A stretch of DNA of 64,000 nt, from the NCBI RefSeq assembly GCF_900299525.1, contig NZ_OMKA01000023.1, positions 186,001-250,000 on the forward strand, given 5' to 3'. The notes beneath the pieces are model-generated. The model did no database searches. It was not told the DNA's origin and saw only the letters and a list, made by a program, of their open reading frames with translations. The position numbers were made by a program, and so were the translations under genes. The stretch is from Aquimarina sp. Aq78. GTDB taxonomy: Bacteria > Bacteroidota > Bacteroidia > Flavobacteriales > Flavobacteriaceae. Positions 27,611-36,178 of the stretch are shown here, piece after piece (position 1 is the first letter of the stretch; every line of letters starts with the position of its first letter).

Positions 27611-29323
27611 ATGATTTTTTTTAAAAGACTTTTATCAATACCCTTATTTTTTTCTATAGGATTATCTATTTTCTTGACAACGGCAATGTTTGCTCAGAAA
27701 AATAATGTACCAGTATTTGATAGCCTTGTTGGTAGGTCTTCCAAAGAATTAGGGGGATTTATAAAGAAATCTACACCAGAAGATGCTAAAATTTACGAAA
27801 TAGCACTTTCTAATCTCAAAAATCAGGATAGCGCCAAGACCAATGAATATTATTATATAGCACTTTCTTTTTACAAAACGGGAAACTACGAAAGAAGTGC
27901 ATATTACTTTAGTCATGCAGCAAAGGCAGCAAAACAAGCAAACTACGAGCTGTTTTTATGTGCTATTTACTTAAAACTGGGGAATTCATATCTCAAGGAT
28001 TGGAAAAATCAAAAAGCGCTAGACTCCTATTACAAGGCTCTGGAAATTGCACAAAAGAATAAAAATATTAAATATGAGATTGTTGCAAATTCTGGAATTA
28101 CGATGATTCGTAGAAGAACGAAGCAATTAGATAAGGCTTTAGAAGTCTGTAAACATTCCTTAAAACTTGCAGAGAACTCTTCTTTTAAAAATGGTAAAAA
28201 CCATGTTAATCTTATCACTATTATTAGCGAAATATACATGGATCAAAAGAAATATGATTCTGTACTTTATTACGCAGAAATAGGAATTAAACTTAGTGAA
28301 CCTATAAGTTATCATATTGGAACTATTGATTTATACACTAAAAAAGGAGCAGTGTTTTTTTATAGAAACGATTTACCTAAGGCATTTGAGTATTTACATC
28401 TGGTAGAAGATATTGCGCGTACTCATAAGATTAAGCAAAAAAAACCTATACTGAATCTTCATTATTTTCTTGCCCGTTGTTATTATAAACAAGAAGCATA
28501 CAGAAAGGCAATTGGATCTTTGGATCGTATATTAAACTTGTTAGAAAAAAAAGATTCAAGAAATGATAGAGTTTTGGAAACGTATCGACTATTGGCTGAC
28601 TGTAATGAGGCTATAGGAAATGAGAGAAAATCTAAATACTGGCTTAATAAATATACGGTACTTCAGGCTCAATTTCAGGACGAAAAGGATAAAACTGTTA
28701 ATAAAATATACAATAAGGATACTCAAGAGCTAGGAGAGACTATAAAGGAGCTCGAGAATAGACAACAAAAAGAAGTAAGGTATGGTATAATAGTAGTATT
28801 GATATTATTAATATCGTTGATAGTAGTTGGAGTATTGTTTTACAGGAAACAAAAAATGAATAAAACTATTTTTAACGATTTGATAAATAAAATATCCAAT
28901 CTGGAGTCTGAACGCAGAACAGAAACAATGGAGTCAAAAGATGGTGCTAAGGAGATTGTAATCGATGATGAGAAAATCAATAATGTACTAAAAAGGTTAA
29001 ATAGATTGGAGGATCAAGAATATTTTTTGAAATCTGATTGTAGCCTAAGTACAATGGCCAAAAAAGTAAAAACAAATACCACATACCTTTCAAAAATTAT
29101 CAAAATACATAAAGAAAAAAGCTTTAATGACTATATCAATGATTTAAGAATAGAATACGCATTAAAAAGGTTGAAAAATGACAAGAAGTTTAGATCTTTT
29201 TCGATTAAATCAATTGCTTCCGAAATAGGGTATAAAAGCGATAATTCTTTTACAAAACATTTTAAATCCAAAACAGGTTTAAACCCTTCCTATTATATTA
29301 AAAAAATTGAAAACTTAGAATAA
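27611..29323 (+). CDS. TPR - membrane - AraC-type transcriptional regulator
   Basis: A 570-residue one-piece sensor. Order: signal peptide or anchor (IPLFFSIGLSIFLTTAMFAQ), periplasmic TPR region (about 50-370, e.g. ALSFYKTGNYERSAYYFSHA), one membrane helix (about 390-408, GIIVVLILLISLIVVGVLFY), a linker helix, and a C-terminal AraC/XylS helix-turn-helix domain (about 470-565; LSTMAKKVKTNTTYLSKIIK, IASEIGYKSDNSFTKHFKSKTGLNP). This layout is widespread in Flavobacteriia. The signal is unknown. The gene precedes two double-glycine leader peptides, which it might control; there is no direct evidence. Confidence 0.9.
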   Translation: MIFFKRLLSIPLFFSIGLSIFLTTAMFAQKNNVPVFDSLVGRSSKELGGFIKKSTPEDAKIYEIALSNLKNQDSAKTNEYYYIALSFYKTGNYERSAYYFSHAAKAAKQANYELFLCAIYLKLGNSYLKDWKNQKALDSYYKALEIAQKNKNIKYEIVANSGITMIRRRTKQLDKALEVCKHSLKLAENSSFKNGKNHVNLITIISEIYMDQKKYDSVLYYAEIGIKLSEPISYHIGTIDLYTKKGAVFFYRNDLPKAFEYLHLVEDIARTHKIKQKKPILNLHYFLARCYYKQEAYRKAIGSLDRILNLLEKKDSRNDRVLETYRLLADCNEAIGNERKSKYWLNKYTVLQAQFQDEKDKTVNKIYNKDTQELGETIKELENRQQKEVRYGIIVVLILLISLIVVGVLFYRKQKMNKTIFNDLINKISNLESERRTETMESKDGAKEIVIDDEKINNVLKRLNRLEDQEYFLKSDCSLSTMAKKVKTNTTYLSKIIKIHKEKSFNDYINDLRIEYALKRLKNDKKFRSFSIKSIASEIGYKSDNSFTKHFKSKTGLNPSYYIKKIENLE

Positions 29324-29441
29324 TTTTTATTGATAAGTATCTTCTGAATCGTACCGCAATTTATTTAAAATGCGGCTAACAAATTATGATCCATGTTTTA
29401 TTGAAAGTATATTATTTTATAAATATTAAACTATTATAATC

Positions 29442-29609
29442 ATGAAAGAATATCAAAACAAGAGAATCAGCCTTAAAAAAATTACTATTTCCAGAATTAA
29501 TCTCGGTACTATGAGAATGGTAAAAGGTGGAGAGTGTTATGTTACAGATGGTGATACAGGAACCCATGAGACTCATTGCGTTTGTGAAAGTGGGCGTGGG
29601 GTATTTTAG
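29442..29609 (+). CDS. Double-glycine leader peptide, lanthipeptide-like precursor
   Basis: A 55-codon ORF. The leader RISLKKITISRINLGTMRMV ends in KGG at residues 28-30 and resembles Bacteroidota natural-product / class I lanthipeptide precursors. The 25-residue core after GG starts ECYVTDGDTG and has three Cys and five Ser/Thr, which would permit thioether rings or disulfides. No LanB/LanC, radical SAM or C39-peptidase transporter gene is in the window, so maturation would rely on distant genes. Confidence 0.7.
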   Translation: MKEYQNKRISLKKITISRINLGTMRMVKGGECYVTDGDTGTHETHCVCESGRGVF

Positions 29610-29843
29610 ATTTATCCTTTTTAACTATTCCAAATTTTTTAGATTTTATAGGTTGTTATAAGTGTTTTCTTCCTCCTCATTTTGTCTAATATACGGGAGT
29701 TATATTTTTCTCTCTCTTTGTTAGAATATACCTTAGAGTAAAAGTCAAAGTGTTATTAAGAATAAGATTTTGATAAAGGGGGAAGCCGAAAACCTTTTAA
29801 TAGAGTAGGTAAGTTTTATAATTCAATTTAAATCTAATAAGTT

Positions 29844-30035
29844 ATGTTATCAAAAATTCTAAATTTAAAAGATGTTCAGCAATTGGACAAAAAACAACAA
29901 GAAACTATTAATGGAGGGATACAGCATCCTGTTGGATGTAGAACAAGAAGAGATTGCTTCGAAGCCATAGGGGAATTCGATTGGTATTGCTCTATTTCTC
30001 CGTATGGAGGTTATGGGACTTGCATGCCATACTAA
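29844..30035 (+). CDS. Double-glycine leader bacteriocin-like peptide
   Basis: A 63-residue peptide. The leader MLSKILNLKDVQQLDKKQQE ends TINGG at residue 25, the classical ComC/bacteriocin type cleaved by C39-peptidase ABC transporters. The 38-residue core has four Cys (HPVGCRTRRDCF, WYCSIS, YGTCMPY), suggesting two disulfides, and several aromatic residues and glycines. It is followed by a strong terminator and lies 234 bp after the 29442 peptide. Role as bacteriocin or signal is inferred. Confidence 0.75.
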   Translation: MLSKILNLKDVQQLDKKQQETINGGIQHPVGCRTRRDCFEAIGEFDWYCSISPYGGYGTCMPY

Positions 30036-30073
30036 AGATTATTTTATAGTAAATATGAATCTTTGAAATTGAT

Positions 30074-30103
30074 AAGACTGTCTGAAAAGACAGTCTTTTT
30101 TTG
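30074..30103 (+). terminator. Terminator after the bacteriocin-like gene
   Basis: Perfect 10-bp stem AAGACTGTCT (30074-30083) / AGACAGTCTT (30088-30097), GAAA tetraloop, then TTTTTTG. Confidence 0.9.
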
Positions 30104-30205
30104 TTGAATATTTTTTAGAATGTTTGCAAATCTGTTAAGACCTCTTTTGGGGATTGTGTAGGTGAAATAGTAGTTCTATAAAGAAGAAAATAGGTGAGAT
30201 AATAT

Positions 30206-30213
30206 TAACTTTG
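30206..30213 (+). promoter_or_regulatory. Putative -7 element for the Crp/Fnr gene at 30295
   Basis: TAACTTTG (TAnnTTTG). Transcription from it would include a 23-codon ORF at 30217-30288, 6 bp before the regulator start. Confidence 0.5.
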
Positions 30214-30294
30214 TGAATGAAAATAGAACTTTCTTCTTTTCTTGTTAACGCACCAAAAATAACATCTTTTGAAGAATGTATAAAGTAGAAAACT

Positions 30295-30864
30295 ATGATT
30301 ACTAATCTGGCTGAGTATACCAGGAATTATATTGATATTTCTGATGAAGAAATGGAGCTATTTTATCATTATCTTAAAATGAAGAAATTCAAAAAGAAAG
30401 AGTATGTGTTAGAAGAAGGGAAAATCTGTAGGGCGAGATATTTTATTTTAAAAGGATGTGTACGATCATATTATATTGATGAAAAAGGAGTAGAGCGAAT
30501 TGTGGATTTTGGGATTGATAACTGGTGGTTTACGAATTATAAAAGCTTAGTTAATCAAAGTCCATCAGAAAATTTTATTCAAACTATTGAAGATTCAGTA
30601 GTATTAGAACTACATCAAGATTCTTTTGAAGAACTATCAGCTAAACTTCCTAAAATTGATAGGTTTTTTAGAATAATTACTGAAAAAACCCATATTGCTC
30701 ATATAAATAAAGTAAAATACACTCGTAATCTTTCTGGAGAGCATCTTTATAAGCAATTTGTGTTAAGTAACCCTAAGTTTTCACAGCGGGTTCCTCAATA
30801 TATGATTGCTTCTTATTTAGGGCTTTCACCAGAATTTGTAAGTAAAGTAAAAGCAAAAGACTAG
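30295..30864 (+). CDS. Crp/Fnr family transcriptional regulator
   Basis: A 189-residue regulator with a cyclic-nucleotide-binding-like domain (KKKEYVLEEGKICRARYFIL, RIVDFGIDNWWFTNYKS) and a C-terminal winged helix (VPQYMIASYLGLSPEFVSKV). It is similar in plan to the regulator at 16221 and carries the same WWFTN/WWVTD segment. It is single, plus strand, next to the peptide genes. Ligand and targets unknown. Confidence 0.9.
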   Translation: MITNLAEYTRNYIDISDEEMELFYHYLKMKKFKKKEYVLEEGKICRARYFILKGCVRSYYIDEKGVERIVDFGIDNWWFTNYKSLVNQSPSENFIQTIEDSVVLELHQDSFEELSAKLPKIDRFFRIITEKTHIAHINKVKYTRNLSGEHLYKQFVLSNPKFSQRVPQYMIASYLGLSPEFVSKVKAKD

Positions 30865-30993
30865 TAAGAAGAATTCGATAGCATAGTCATATATGATTTA
30901 TTAAAGTAATAAACTTCACGATATCTCTCTAAGATAAGACCTCCTGCTAACAGGAGATCTTATGCTAAAATTTAGATTTTATATCAACTTTCT

Positions 30994-33477
30994 CTATCGA
31001 CGTACAATTTTTTTTATGGTTCTTCCTTTGCCAGTTTCAACCTCCATGAAATATACTCCAGGTTGAAGAGATGATATATCAAAGCTAGAATCTGATGTTT
31101 CGAACACTTTTCTACCATAATAATTAAATATGGTAATTTTTTGAACTGCAATTGTAACAGTTACAATTCCATCGGTTGGGTTCGGATAAGATTTAAAAGA
31201 AGATATTGTGTCTTCTGGTTCTGATGCAATAGTATCTACTACAATACAAGAAGATCTGCTTGTACAACCGTTTTGAGTAATATCAACAGCATACGAACCG
31301 TTTTTGGATGCGGTGAATGATTGGTTTGTTTCTCCGCTAATTGGTTGGTCTGTATTACAATCAATCCATTGGTATATCGCTCCTGTAAGAGTAGCGGTGT
31401 AGGTTAGAGAATTATTTGTTATTGTTACATCGGGTAATGCATTTATGGTTATGTCTATTGTATTAGAGTTAGTGCATGTACCAGATGTAGTATACGTTAT
31501 TGTGTAGGACCCTGCTATACTTGCAGCAATATCTAAGGCTCCTGTCCCGGGATCAATACTCAATCCTGCTGTGCTAGAGAACACCCCTCCTGCTAATCCT
31601 GTAATGGTTGGTGTTGGGTTGGTGTCACCTTTACAGTAATTGTCGGTATCAAATTTAAAACTTGGATTGTCTAATTCGGTAATGTCTACAAGAGCATTGC
31701 TGGAATTGGGGCAGATTCCACTAGTGGTATAGGTTATAGTATAAGGCCCTATAGTACTTGCGGCAATATCAATAATTCCTGTTCCGGGATCAATACTCAG
31801 CCCTGCTGTGCTGGAGAATACCCCTCCTGCTAATCCTGTAATTGTTGGTGTTGGGTTGGTATCACCTTTGCAATAGTTGTCTGTATTATAATTAAAACTC
31901 GGATTGTCTAATTCAGTAATATCCACAAGAACATCACTAGAATCAGGACAAGCTCCAGTAGTGGTGTAGGTTATGGTATAGGATCCTGTTGTACTTGCAG
32001 CAATATCAATGACTCCTGTCCCGGGATCAATACTCAATCCTGATGTACTGGAGAACACCCCGCCTGCTAATCCTGTAATTGTTGGTATTGGATTGGTGTC
32101 ACCTTTACAATAGTTGTCTGTATTATAATTAAAACTAGGATCATCGATAGCATTAACCATAATAGTAATCGTTGTACAAGAGGCAGTTGTTTCATCAATA
32201 CAGGATATACCATCATCTTCTCCTCGTATATAATAGGTGGTACTTGGAGCGGTAGGAGTAACTTCAAAGGTAGAAGTGTTTGTGGTTGTTGTGCCCACCA
32301 ATGTGCCGCCACAAGAATCAGTATATATCGACCATGTAGATGCAATATTAAGATTACCAGTAATCGTTATGGTAGAAGTTTCTCCTTCACAGGTAACTGG
32401 TGTTGCTGTAATGGTTGATATTGTTGGTGTGATGCAAACAGGAACTTGTCTAAACCATGCAAATCTGGCTACGTGAAAGCTTCCTAAAATAGCATCTTTA
32501 AGACCATCTCCATCTACATCGCCAAAATCTATAGTAGAAAAACTCCCTATTTCTCCATTGGTTAATTCACCATTAAATAGTTGTTGAGGAGAAGAAGCAA
32601 AATCAGGAGTAGTTGCGGTACCAACATTTTCTATCCATCTAACAAAACCGGTATCAATCATAAAATACATGTCATAATCACCATCTTTGTCAAAATCTTC
32701 AAATACTGGTATGGGTACATCCATGTTAGTATATGCACTTTCATCATCCCAGGGACTATCTGCTTCAGATTGTAATTCAAAATTAGGATTCTCTTTGGTG
32801 CCTATATTTTTATAGTATGTCATTTTATCACTACCTAAAGCGACTAAATCAAGGTCTGTGTCATTGTCAAGATCTACAAAGCCTAAGCCAGGGAATTCTG
32901 CAATATTCTGGTCCAAAAGCCCAGGGATACATGCAGGGACATATTCGAATACTGGTGTTTCTGGTGTTCCTACATTTCTATAAAAACGAACATCATCAAG
33001 AGTAGAACCTTCATAATTATATTGAGATCCAATAAATAAATCCAAATCACCATCATCATCAATATCTACCAGTTGTGGTCTATTTTGGTTTCTAAAAGTA
33101 CTCGTGCTACTATAAGTATTTATCTTTATAGTATCCAAAGTAGGTATGGATGCTGCTACCCAATTAGGTGCTATGACTGTTCCTGTATTCTGAAAATAAT
33201 GAACGGTTCCTCCTTGACTTCCAGAAATAAAATCCAGATCATCATCATTATCCAAATCTCCCAATACTGCCGAACGAAGACGACCAAAGGCCGGTGGAGT
33301 TAGTGGTGTAGCGGCAACATCTAGTCCTGCAGGTTCTGGCCCGGGTCCAGTAGATGTGCCATCTGGATTGGCAAGAAGCCTTCCTCCTCTAAATTCCCAG
33401 CTTATATAATCTGCTTGAGCAGAGATGAGCTGATTCCCCAAATGAAAAAGTAAACAAATAAGTAATAGTTTTTTCAT
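30994..33477 (-). CDS. T9SS-secreted VCBS/FG-GAP repeat protein
   Basis: An 827-residue secreted protein; the ATG at 33477 gives the signal peptide MKKLLLICLLFHLGNQ...SAQA, so the longer frame to 33558 is rejected. Order: about five FG-GAP/VCBS-type calcium-binding repeats (about 45-345; motifs GDLDNDDDLDF, VDIDDDGDLDLF, VDLDNDTDLDLV, EDFDKDGDYDMY, GDVDGDGLKDA), an Ig-like domain, three 79-residue repeats (DNPSF...DITEL), another Ig-like region, and a T9SS sorting domain (SYPNPTDGIV to the basic end IKKIVRR). Probably surface-attached or released; ligand unknown. It is single, minus strand. Confidence 0.9.
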   Translation of the reverse strand: MKKLLLICLLFHLGNQLISAQADYISWEFRGGRLLANPDGTSTGPGPEPAGLDVAATPLTPPAFGRLRSAVLGDLDNDDDLDFISGSQGGTVHYFQNTGTVIAPNWVAASIPTLDTIKINTYSSTSTFRNQNRPQLVDIDDDGDLDLFIGSQYNYEGSTLDDVRFYRNVGTPETPVFEYVPACIPGLLDQNIAEFPGLGFVDLDNDTDLDLVALGSDKMTYYKNIGTKENPNFELQSEADSPWDDESAYTNMDVPIPVFEDFDKDGDYDMYFMIDTGFVRWIENVGTATTPDFASSPQQLFNGELTNGEIGSFSTIDFGDVDGDGLKDAILGSFHVARFAWFRQVPVCITPTISTITATPVTCEGETSTITITGNLNIASTWSIYTDSCGGTLVGTTTTNTSTFEVTPTAPSTTYYIRGEDDGISCIDETTASCTTITIMVNAIDDPSFNYNTDNYCKGDTNPIPTITGLAGGVFSSTSGLSIDPGTGVIDIAASTTGSYTITYTTTGACPDSSDVLVDITELDNPSFNYNTDNYCKGDTNPTPTITGLAGGVFSSTAGLSIDPGTGIIDIAASTIGPYTITYTTSGICPNSSNALVDITELDNPSFKFDTDNYCKGDTNPTPTITGLAGGVFSSTAGLSIDPGTGALDIAASIAGSYTITYTTSGTCTNSNTIDITINALPDVTITNNSLTYTATLTGAIYQWIDCNTDQPISGETNQSFTASKNGSYAVDITQNGCTSRSSCIVVDTIASEPEDTISSFKSYPNPTDGIVTVTIAVQKITIFNYYGRKVFETSDSSFDISSLQPGVYFMEVETGKGRTIKKIVRR
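31435..32145 (-). repeat. Three tandem 237-bp repeats inside the VCBS protein gene
   Basis: The landmark TGCTAATCCT recurs at 31591, 31828 and 32065, a period of exactly 237 bp (79 codons). Each unit encodes PSF-NTDNYCKGDTNP and GLAGGVFSS; the units are very similar at nucleotide level. Confidence 0.92.
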
Positions 33478-33666
33478 AACTATAGATTTAAAACAGTTGA
33501 TCTCTAACGTATAATACAAAGTGTTATGGTATATACTTTTTGTATATATCATAGTCAATTAATAATTTTAAATGGCAGCACATCTGAGCAAACCAATTAT
33601 GGAGATAATAGGGGCAATTTAATTTAGAGACATTTTATGTTCTCTCGGTCTGTGGTTTTAAGAAGT

Positions 33667-33723
33667 ATTGTATTACCATTACTAAGAGGGGGGAAGTAAG
33701 TAATTTATTGTGTGTAATACAAT
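33667..33723. repeat. Long-range inverted repeat, possible structured RNA
   Basis: Perfect 10-bp arms ATTGTATTAC (33667-33676) and GTAATACAAT (33714-33723) enclose 37 bp that can form an inner ATTAC/GTAAT stem and holds a run of six G. No T-run follows on either strand. Confidence 0.45.
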
Positions 33724-33961
33724 TGGGTGCAAAATTAGTGATTTAGTTCTTCTTTAACAAGATAATATTATGTTAATACTTTGTTTTATGTTTGTTGTAA
33801 TTGTAAGAATTGGCTGTTTATGTCGCTTTTAAAGTGATCCAACCTATGTTTATGAATACGTTTTAGTCAAAAACCCATACCTTCATTCGTTTGATTATTA
33901 ATGATCCTAGATCTAGCGCCTCCTATAATGTATAACTTATCTATGGTTATATAAACGCAAA

Positions 33962-33991
33962 AAAGCCTCAACTTGAATAAGTTAAGGCTTT
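33962..33991 (-). terminator. Terminator of tRNA-Asn
   Basis: Arms AAAGCCTCAACTT (33962-33974) / AAGTTAAGGCTTT (33979-33991), one mismatch, GAAT loop; on the minus strand it ends in a T-run (GGCTTTTTTG). Confidence 0.85.
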
Positions 33992-33997
33992 GTTTTG

Positions 33998-34071
33998 CTC
34001 CCCCTCTTGGACTCGAACCAAGGACCCTCTGATTAACAGTCAGATGCTCTAACCAACTGAGCTAAGGAGGA
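33998..34071 (-). tRNA. tRNA-Asn (GUU)
   Basis: 74 nt on the minus strand. Acceptor arms TCCTCCT / AGGGGGA with one T-G pair, D-arm AGCTCAGTTGGTTAGAGC, anticodon arm TCTGA-CTGTTAA-TCAGA with anticodon GTT, T-arm CTTGG-TTCGAGT-CCAAG, discriminator G. CCA is not encoded. The promoter and terminator are both visible. Confidence 0.97.
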
Positions 34072-34082
34072 ATTTATTTTTG

Positions 34083-34090
34083 CAAATATA
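34083..34090 (-). promoter_or_regulatory. Putative -7 element of tRNA-Asn
   Basis: Minus strand TATATTTG (TAnnTTTG), 11 bp upstream of the tRNA 5' end. Confidence 0.6.
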
Positions 34091-34221
34091 GAATGTTTTT
34101 CTCTTTTTGCGAGTGCAAATATATACTATTTTTTATATCTCAAAAAGATTTTTTTGATTTTTTAAGGTTATTTATTGAGCATTTGCCAAATATTATTTCG
34201 TTTATTAATGCTTATTACATG

Positions 34222-34257
34222 AAAAACCTCAACTATATGTTTGTAGTTGAGGTTTTT
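34222..34257. terminator. Terminator after the double-glycine peptide at 34318
   Basis: Perfect 14-bp stem AAAAACCTCAACTA (34222-34235) / TAGTTGAGGTTTTT (34244-34257). A-run on one side and T-run on the other, so it can work in either direction; the minus-strand peptide gene is the likely client. Confidence 0.85.
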
Positions 34258-34317
34258 AACGTGCTTTTGGTTAAATAAGAAGTTTATTTCCTACTTCTTA
34301 TTCCAAATAATAATTGT

Positions 34318-34485
34318 TTAGAATAAAATAGGCTCTCCTCCTGGAAATGGTTTAGGGAATTGAGGAAAGAATGGAGGAATACATCCACCACCTGTTCCAT
34401 CATCATATACACTTGTAGAATGTGGTTCAGTACCACCATTAATACTTTTAGCTTCTAAACTTGTTAATTCGATTACGTTTTTCAT
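34318..34485 (-). CDS. Double-glycine leader peptide with proline-rich core
   Basis: A 55-residue ORF. The leader MKNVIELTSLEAKSINGG (18 residues, GG at 17-18) is a short version of the C39-type leader and matches in style the SxxxINGG end of the 29844 peptide. The 37-residue core starts TEPHSTSVYDDGTGGG, has one Cys, eight Pro and several Phe, and ends EPILF. It has its own terminator 60 bp downstream. No transporter or modifying enzyme is adjacent. Function unknown; secreted signal or antimicrobial are both possible. Confidence 0.65.
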   Translation of the reverse strand: MKNVIELTSLEAKSINGGTEPHSTSVYDDGTGGGCIPPFFPQFPKPFPGGEPILF

Positions 34486-34622
34486 TTTTTAATTGATTTA
34501 ATGATACATTATTTTATGTTATCCTTTTACCGATAACTGATGTAAAACTAACGCACGTTGGTCTCAAATTATGAGATTGTATGAAGTAAATGAAAAAAGC
34601 TGTTTTAAAAGAGGTATAAAAA

Positions 34623-34662
34623 AAATCAAGTCAATATAACCTTAGTTGTATTGACTTGATTT
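34623..34662 (-). terminator. Terminator of rseP
   Basis: Perfect 14-bp arms AAATCAAGTCAATA (34623-34636) / TATTGACTTGATTT (34649-34662), 12-nt loop; A-run before it reads as T-run on the minus strand, 43 bp after the rseP stop. Confidence 0.85.
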
Positions 34663-34704
34663 ATCTCTTAAAGAGAAATGACTTAAAATCTATTAATTGA
34701 TTCG

Positions 34705-36021
34705 TTATTTATCAAAAATAGCCCTGTAAATATCATTACCGTTGGCAAATAGTAATAGAGCGATAAGAAGAATGAAACCTGCAAGTTGTGCATATTCCAT
34801 AAATTTATCATTCGGTTTTCTGCCAGCAATAATTTCATATAATAAAAACATTACATGCCCACCATCTAATGCCGGGATAGGAAGTATATTCATAAAGGCC
34901 AAAATAATAGAAATAAAAGCAGTGGTTCCCCAAAAGGCTCTCCAGTTCCAGACATCTGGAAAAAGATTTCCGATAGCTCCAAATCCACCTACCTGACTTG
35001 CTCCTTTTTTGGTAAATACATATTTAAATTGTGCGATATAATCGTGTAAAGTCCAATATCCAAAATCGAAACCTTTAGTGATACTTTCACCAAAGGAGTA
35101 TTTTTTTTCTTGTATTTTGTAACTGTTTTTAACTACAACACCAATTAATCCATCTTCATTAGGAGTTATTGAAGTAGAATTAATTTCATTGTTTCTTGTA
35201 TAATTTATAGCAATAGGAGTGCCTTTATTTTCAAGAATTGTTTTTCTAAACTCGTGCCAATATTGTATAGGTTTCCCGTTTACTTCAGTTATTTCATCTC
35301 CTTTTTTAAGACCAGCTTTCTCAGCTATTTCGAGATAAGTGCTATCTATAATAGGCTTATTTATTGGAGAAAAAGGCCGTAAAACTCCAGATTCGAACAT
35401 AGTCGTTCCTATGTTTTCAGGAATTTGGATCGTTTCTTTACTTCCGCTTTGATGTAAAACACTAATATTTTTGACATCACGCATAAATAAATAGTGATTG
35501 ATCTGGGTTACATCTTCTAGCGTCTTACCATTCACATCAAGAATCCTATCTCCGTCTTCAAATCCTAACTTTTTAAACGAATCTTCTACAGCAAAACCAT
35601 TTGGGAGATCATCAAAACCGATATAATTGGTTCCCCAGGTAAATATAATCGCCATATAGATTAAGAATCCAAGGATAATATTTACAGTAACACCACCTAG
35701 CATAATAATCAGTCGTTGCCAGGCAGGCTTAGATCGAAATTCCCATGGTTGTGGTGGGCCAGCCATCTGCTCTTTATCCATACTCTCATCGATCATACCG
35801 GCGATTTTTACATACCCTCCTAAAGGTAGCCAACCAATACCATAAACTGTTTCACCTATTTTTTTCTTAAATAGCGAGAATTTTATATCAAAAAACAAAT
35901 AGAATTTCTCTACTCTTGTTTTAAATAATTTAGCAGGAATAAAATGTCCTAATTCGTGTAATACGATCAGAATGGATAAACTTAATAGTAGCTGTATTGC
36001 TTTTATAAAAAATGGACTCAT
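34705..36021 (-). CDS. rseP: RseP-type site-2 intramembrane metalloprotease
   Basis: A 438-residue inner-membrane zinc protease that cuts anti-sigma factors and signal-peptide remnants within the membrane. First helix holds LHELGHF (H22-E23-x-x-H26), the last membrane part holds NILPIPALDGGHV with the third metal ligand Asp. Two PDZ-like regions lie between (about 130-290; GFEDGDRILDVNGK and GLKKGDEITEVNGK). It is single and carries its own promoter-like element and terminator. Its anti-sigma substrates are not in the window. Confidence 0.95.
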   Translation of the reverse strand: MSPFFIKAIQLLLSLSILIVLHELGHFIPAKLFKTRVEKFYLFFDIKFSLFKKKIGETVYGIGWLPLGGYVKIAGMIDESMDKEQMAGPPQPWEFRSKPAWQRLIIMLGGVTVNIILGFLIYMAIIFTWGTNYIGFDDLPNGFAVEDSFKKLGFEDGDRILDVNGKTLEDVTQINHYLFMRDVKNISVLHQSGSKETIQIPENIGTTMFESGVLRPFSPINKPIIDSTYLEIAEKAGLKKGDEITEVNGKPIQYWHEFRKTILENKGTPIAINYTRNNEINSTSITPNEDGLIGVVVKNSYKIQEKKYSFGESITKGFDFGYWTLHDYIAQFKYVFTKKGASQVGGFGAIGNLFPDVWNWRAFWGTTAFISIILAFMNILPIPALDGGHVMFLLYEIIAGRKPNDKFMEYAQLAGFILLIALLLFANGNDIYRAIFDK

Positions 36022-36047
36022 ACGTCGTTGTTCAAAATTAAATCACG

Positions 36048-36055
36048 CAAAAGTA
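36048..36055 (-). promoter_or_regulatory. Putative -7 element of rseP
   Basis: Minus strand TACTTTTG (TAnnTTTG), 26 bp before the rseP ATG. Confidence 0.5.
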
Positions 36056-36152
36056 ACCTTTTAGAAGAGTATATGAAAAAAAACTACCATACAGTTCGAT
36101 AGATTTAGGATTTTTTTAATGAAAACAACCTTTTTATAAGTGATAATCCTTG

Positions 36153-36160
36153 TAATTTTG
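36153..36160 (+). promoter_or_regulatory. Putative -7 element of the SCO gene
   Basis: TAATTTTG (TAnnTTTG), 18 bp before the ATG at 36179. Confidence 0.5.
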
Positions 36161-36178
36161 CAGGCACAATAGATCGCT

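Larger units (their letters stand above)
33478..33997. other. 520-bp intergenic region upstream of the VCBS protein gene
   Basis: No credible gene. It holds a perfect inverted repeat TATATAC-TTTTT-GTATATA (33530-33548), a wider inverted repeat at 33667-33723 and the tRNA terminator at 33962. No clear TAnnTTTG promoter for the 33477 start was found. Confidence 0.6.

Noticed and set aside
32067..33303. Several ORFs in other frames across the VCBS protein gene
   Set aside because: Shadows of the repeats; compositionally odd and without start context.
34093..34278. 61-codon plus-strand ORF
   Set aside because: Low-complexity Phe-rich product, lies over the terminator hairpin at 34222-34257 and in the tRNA promoter region.
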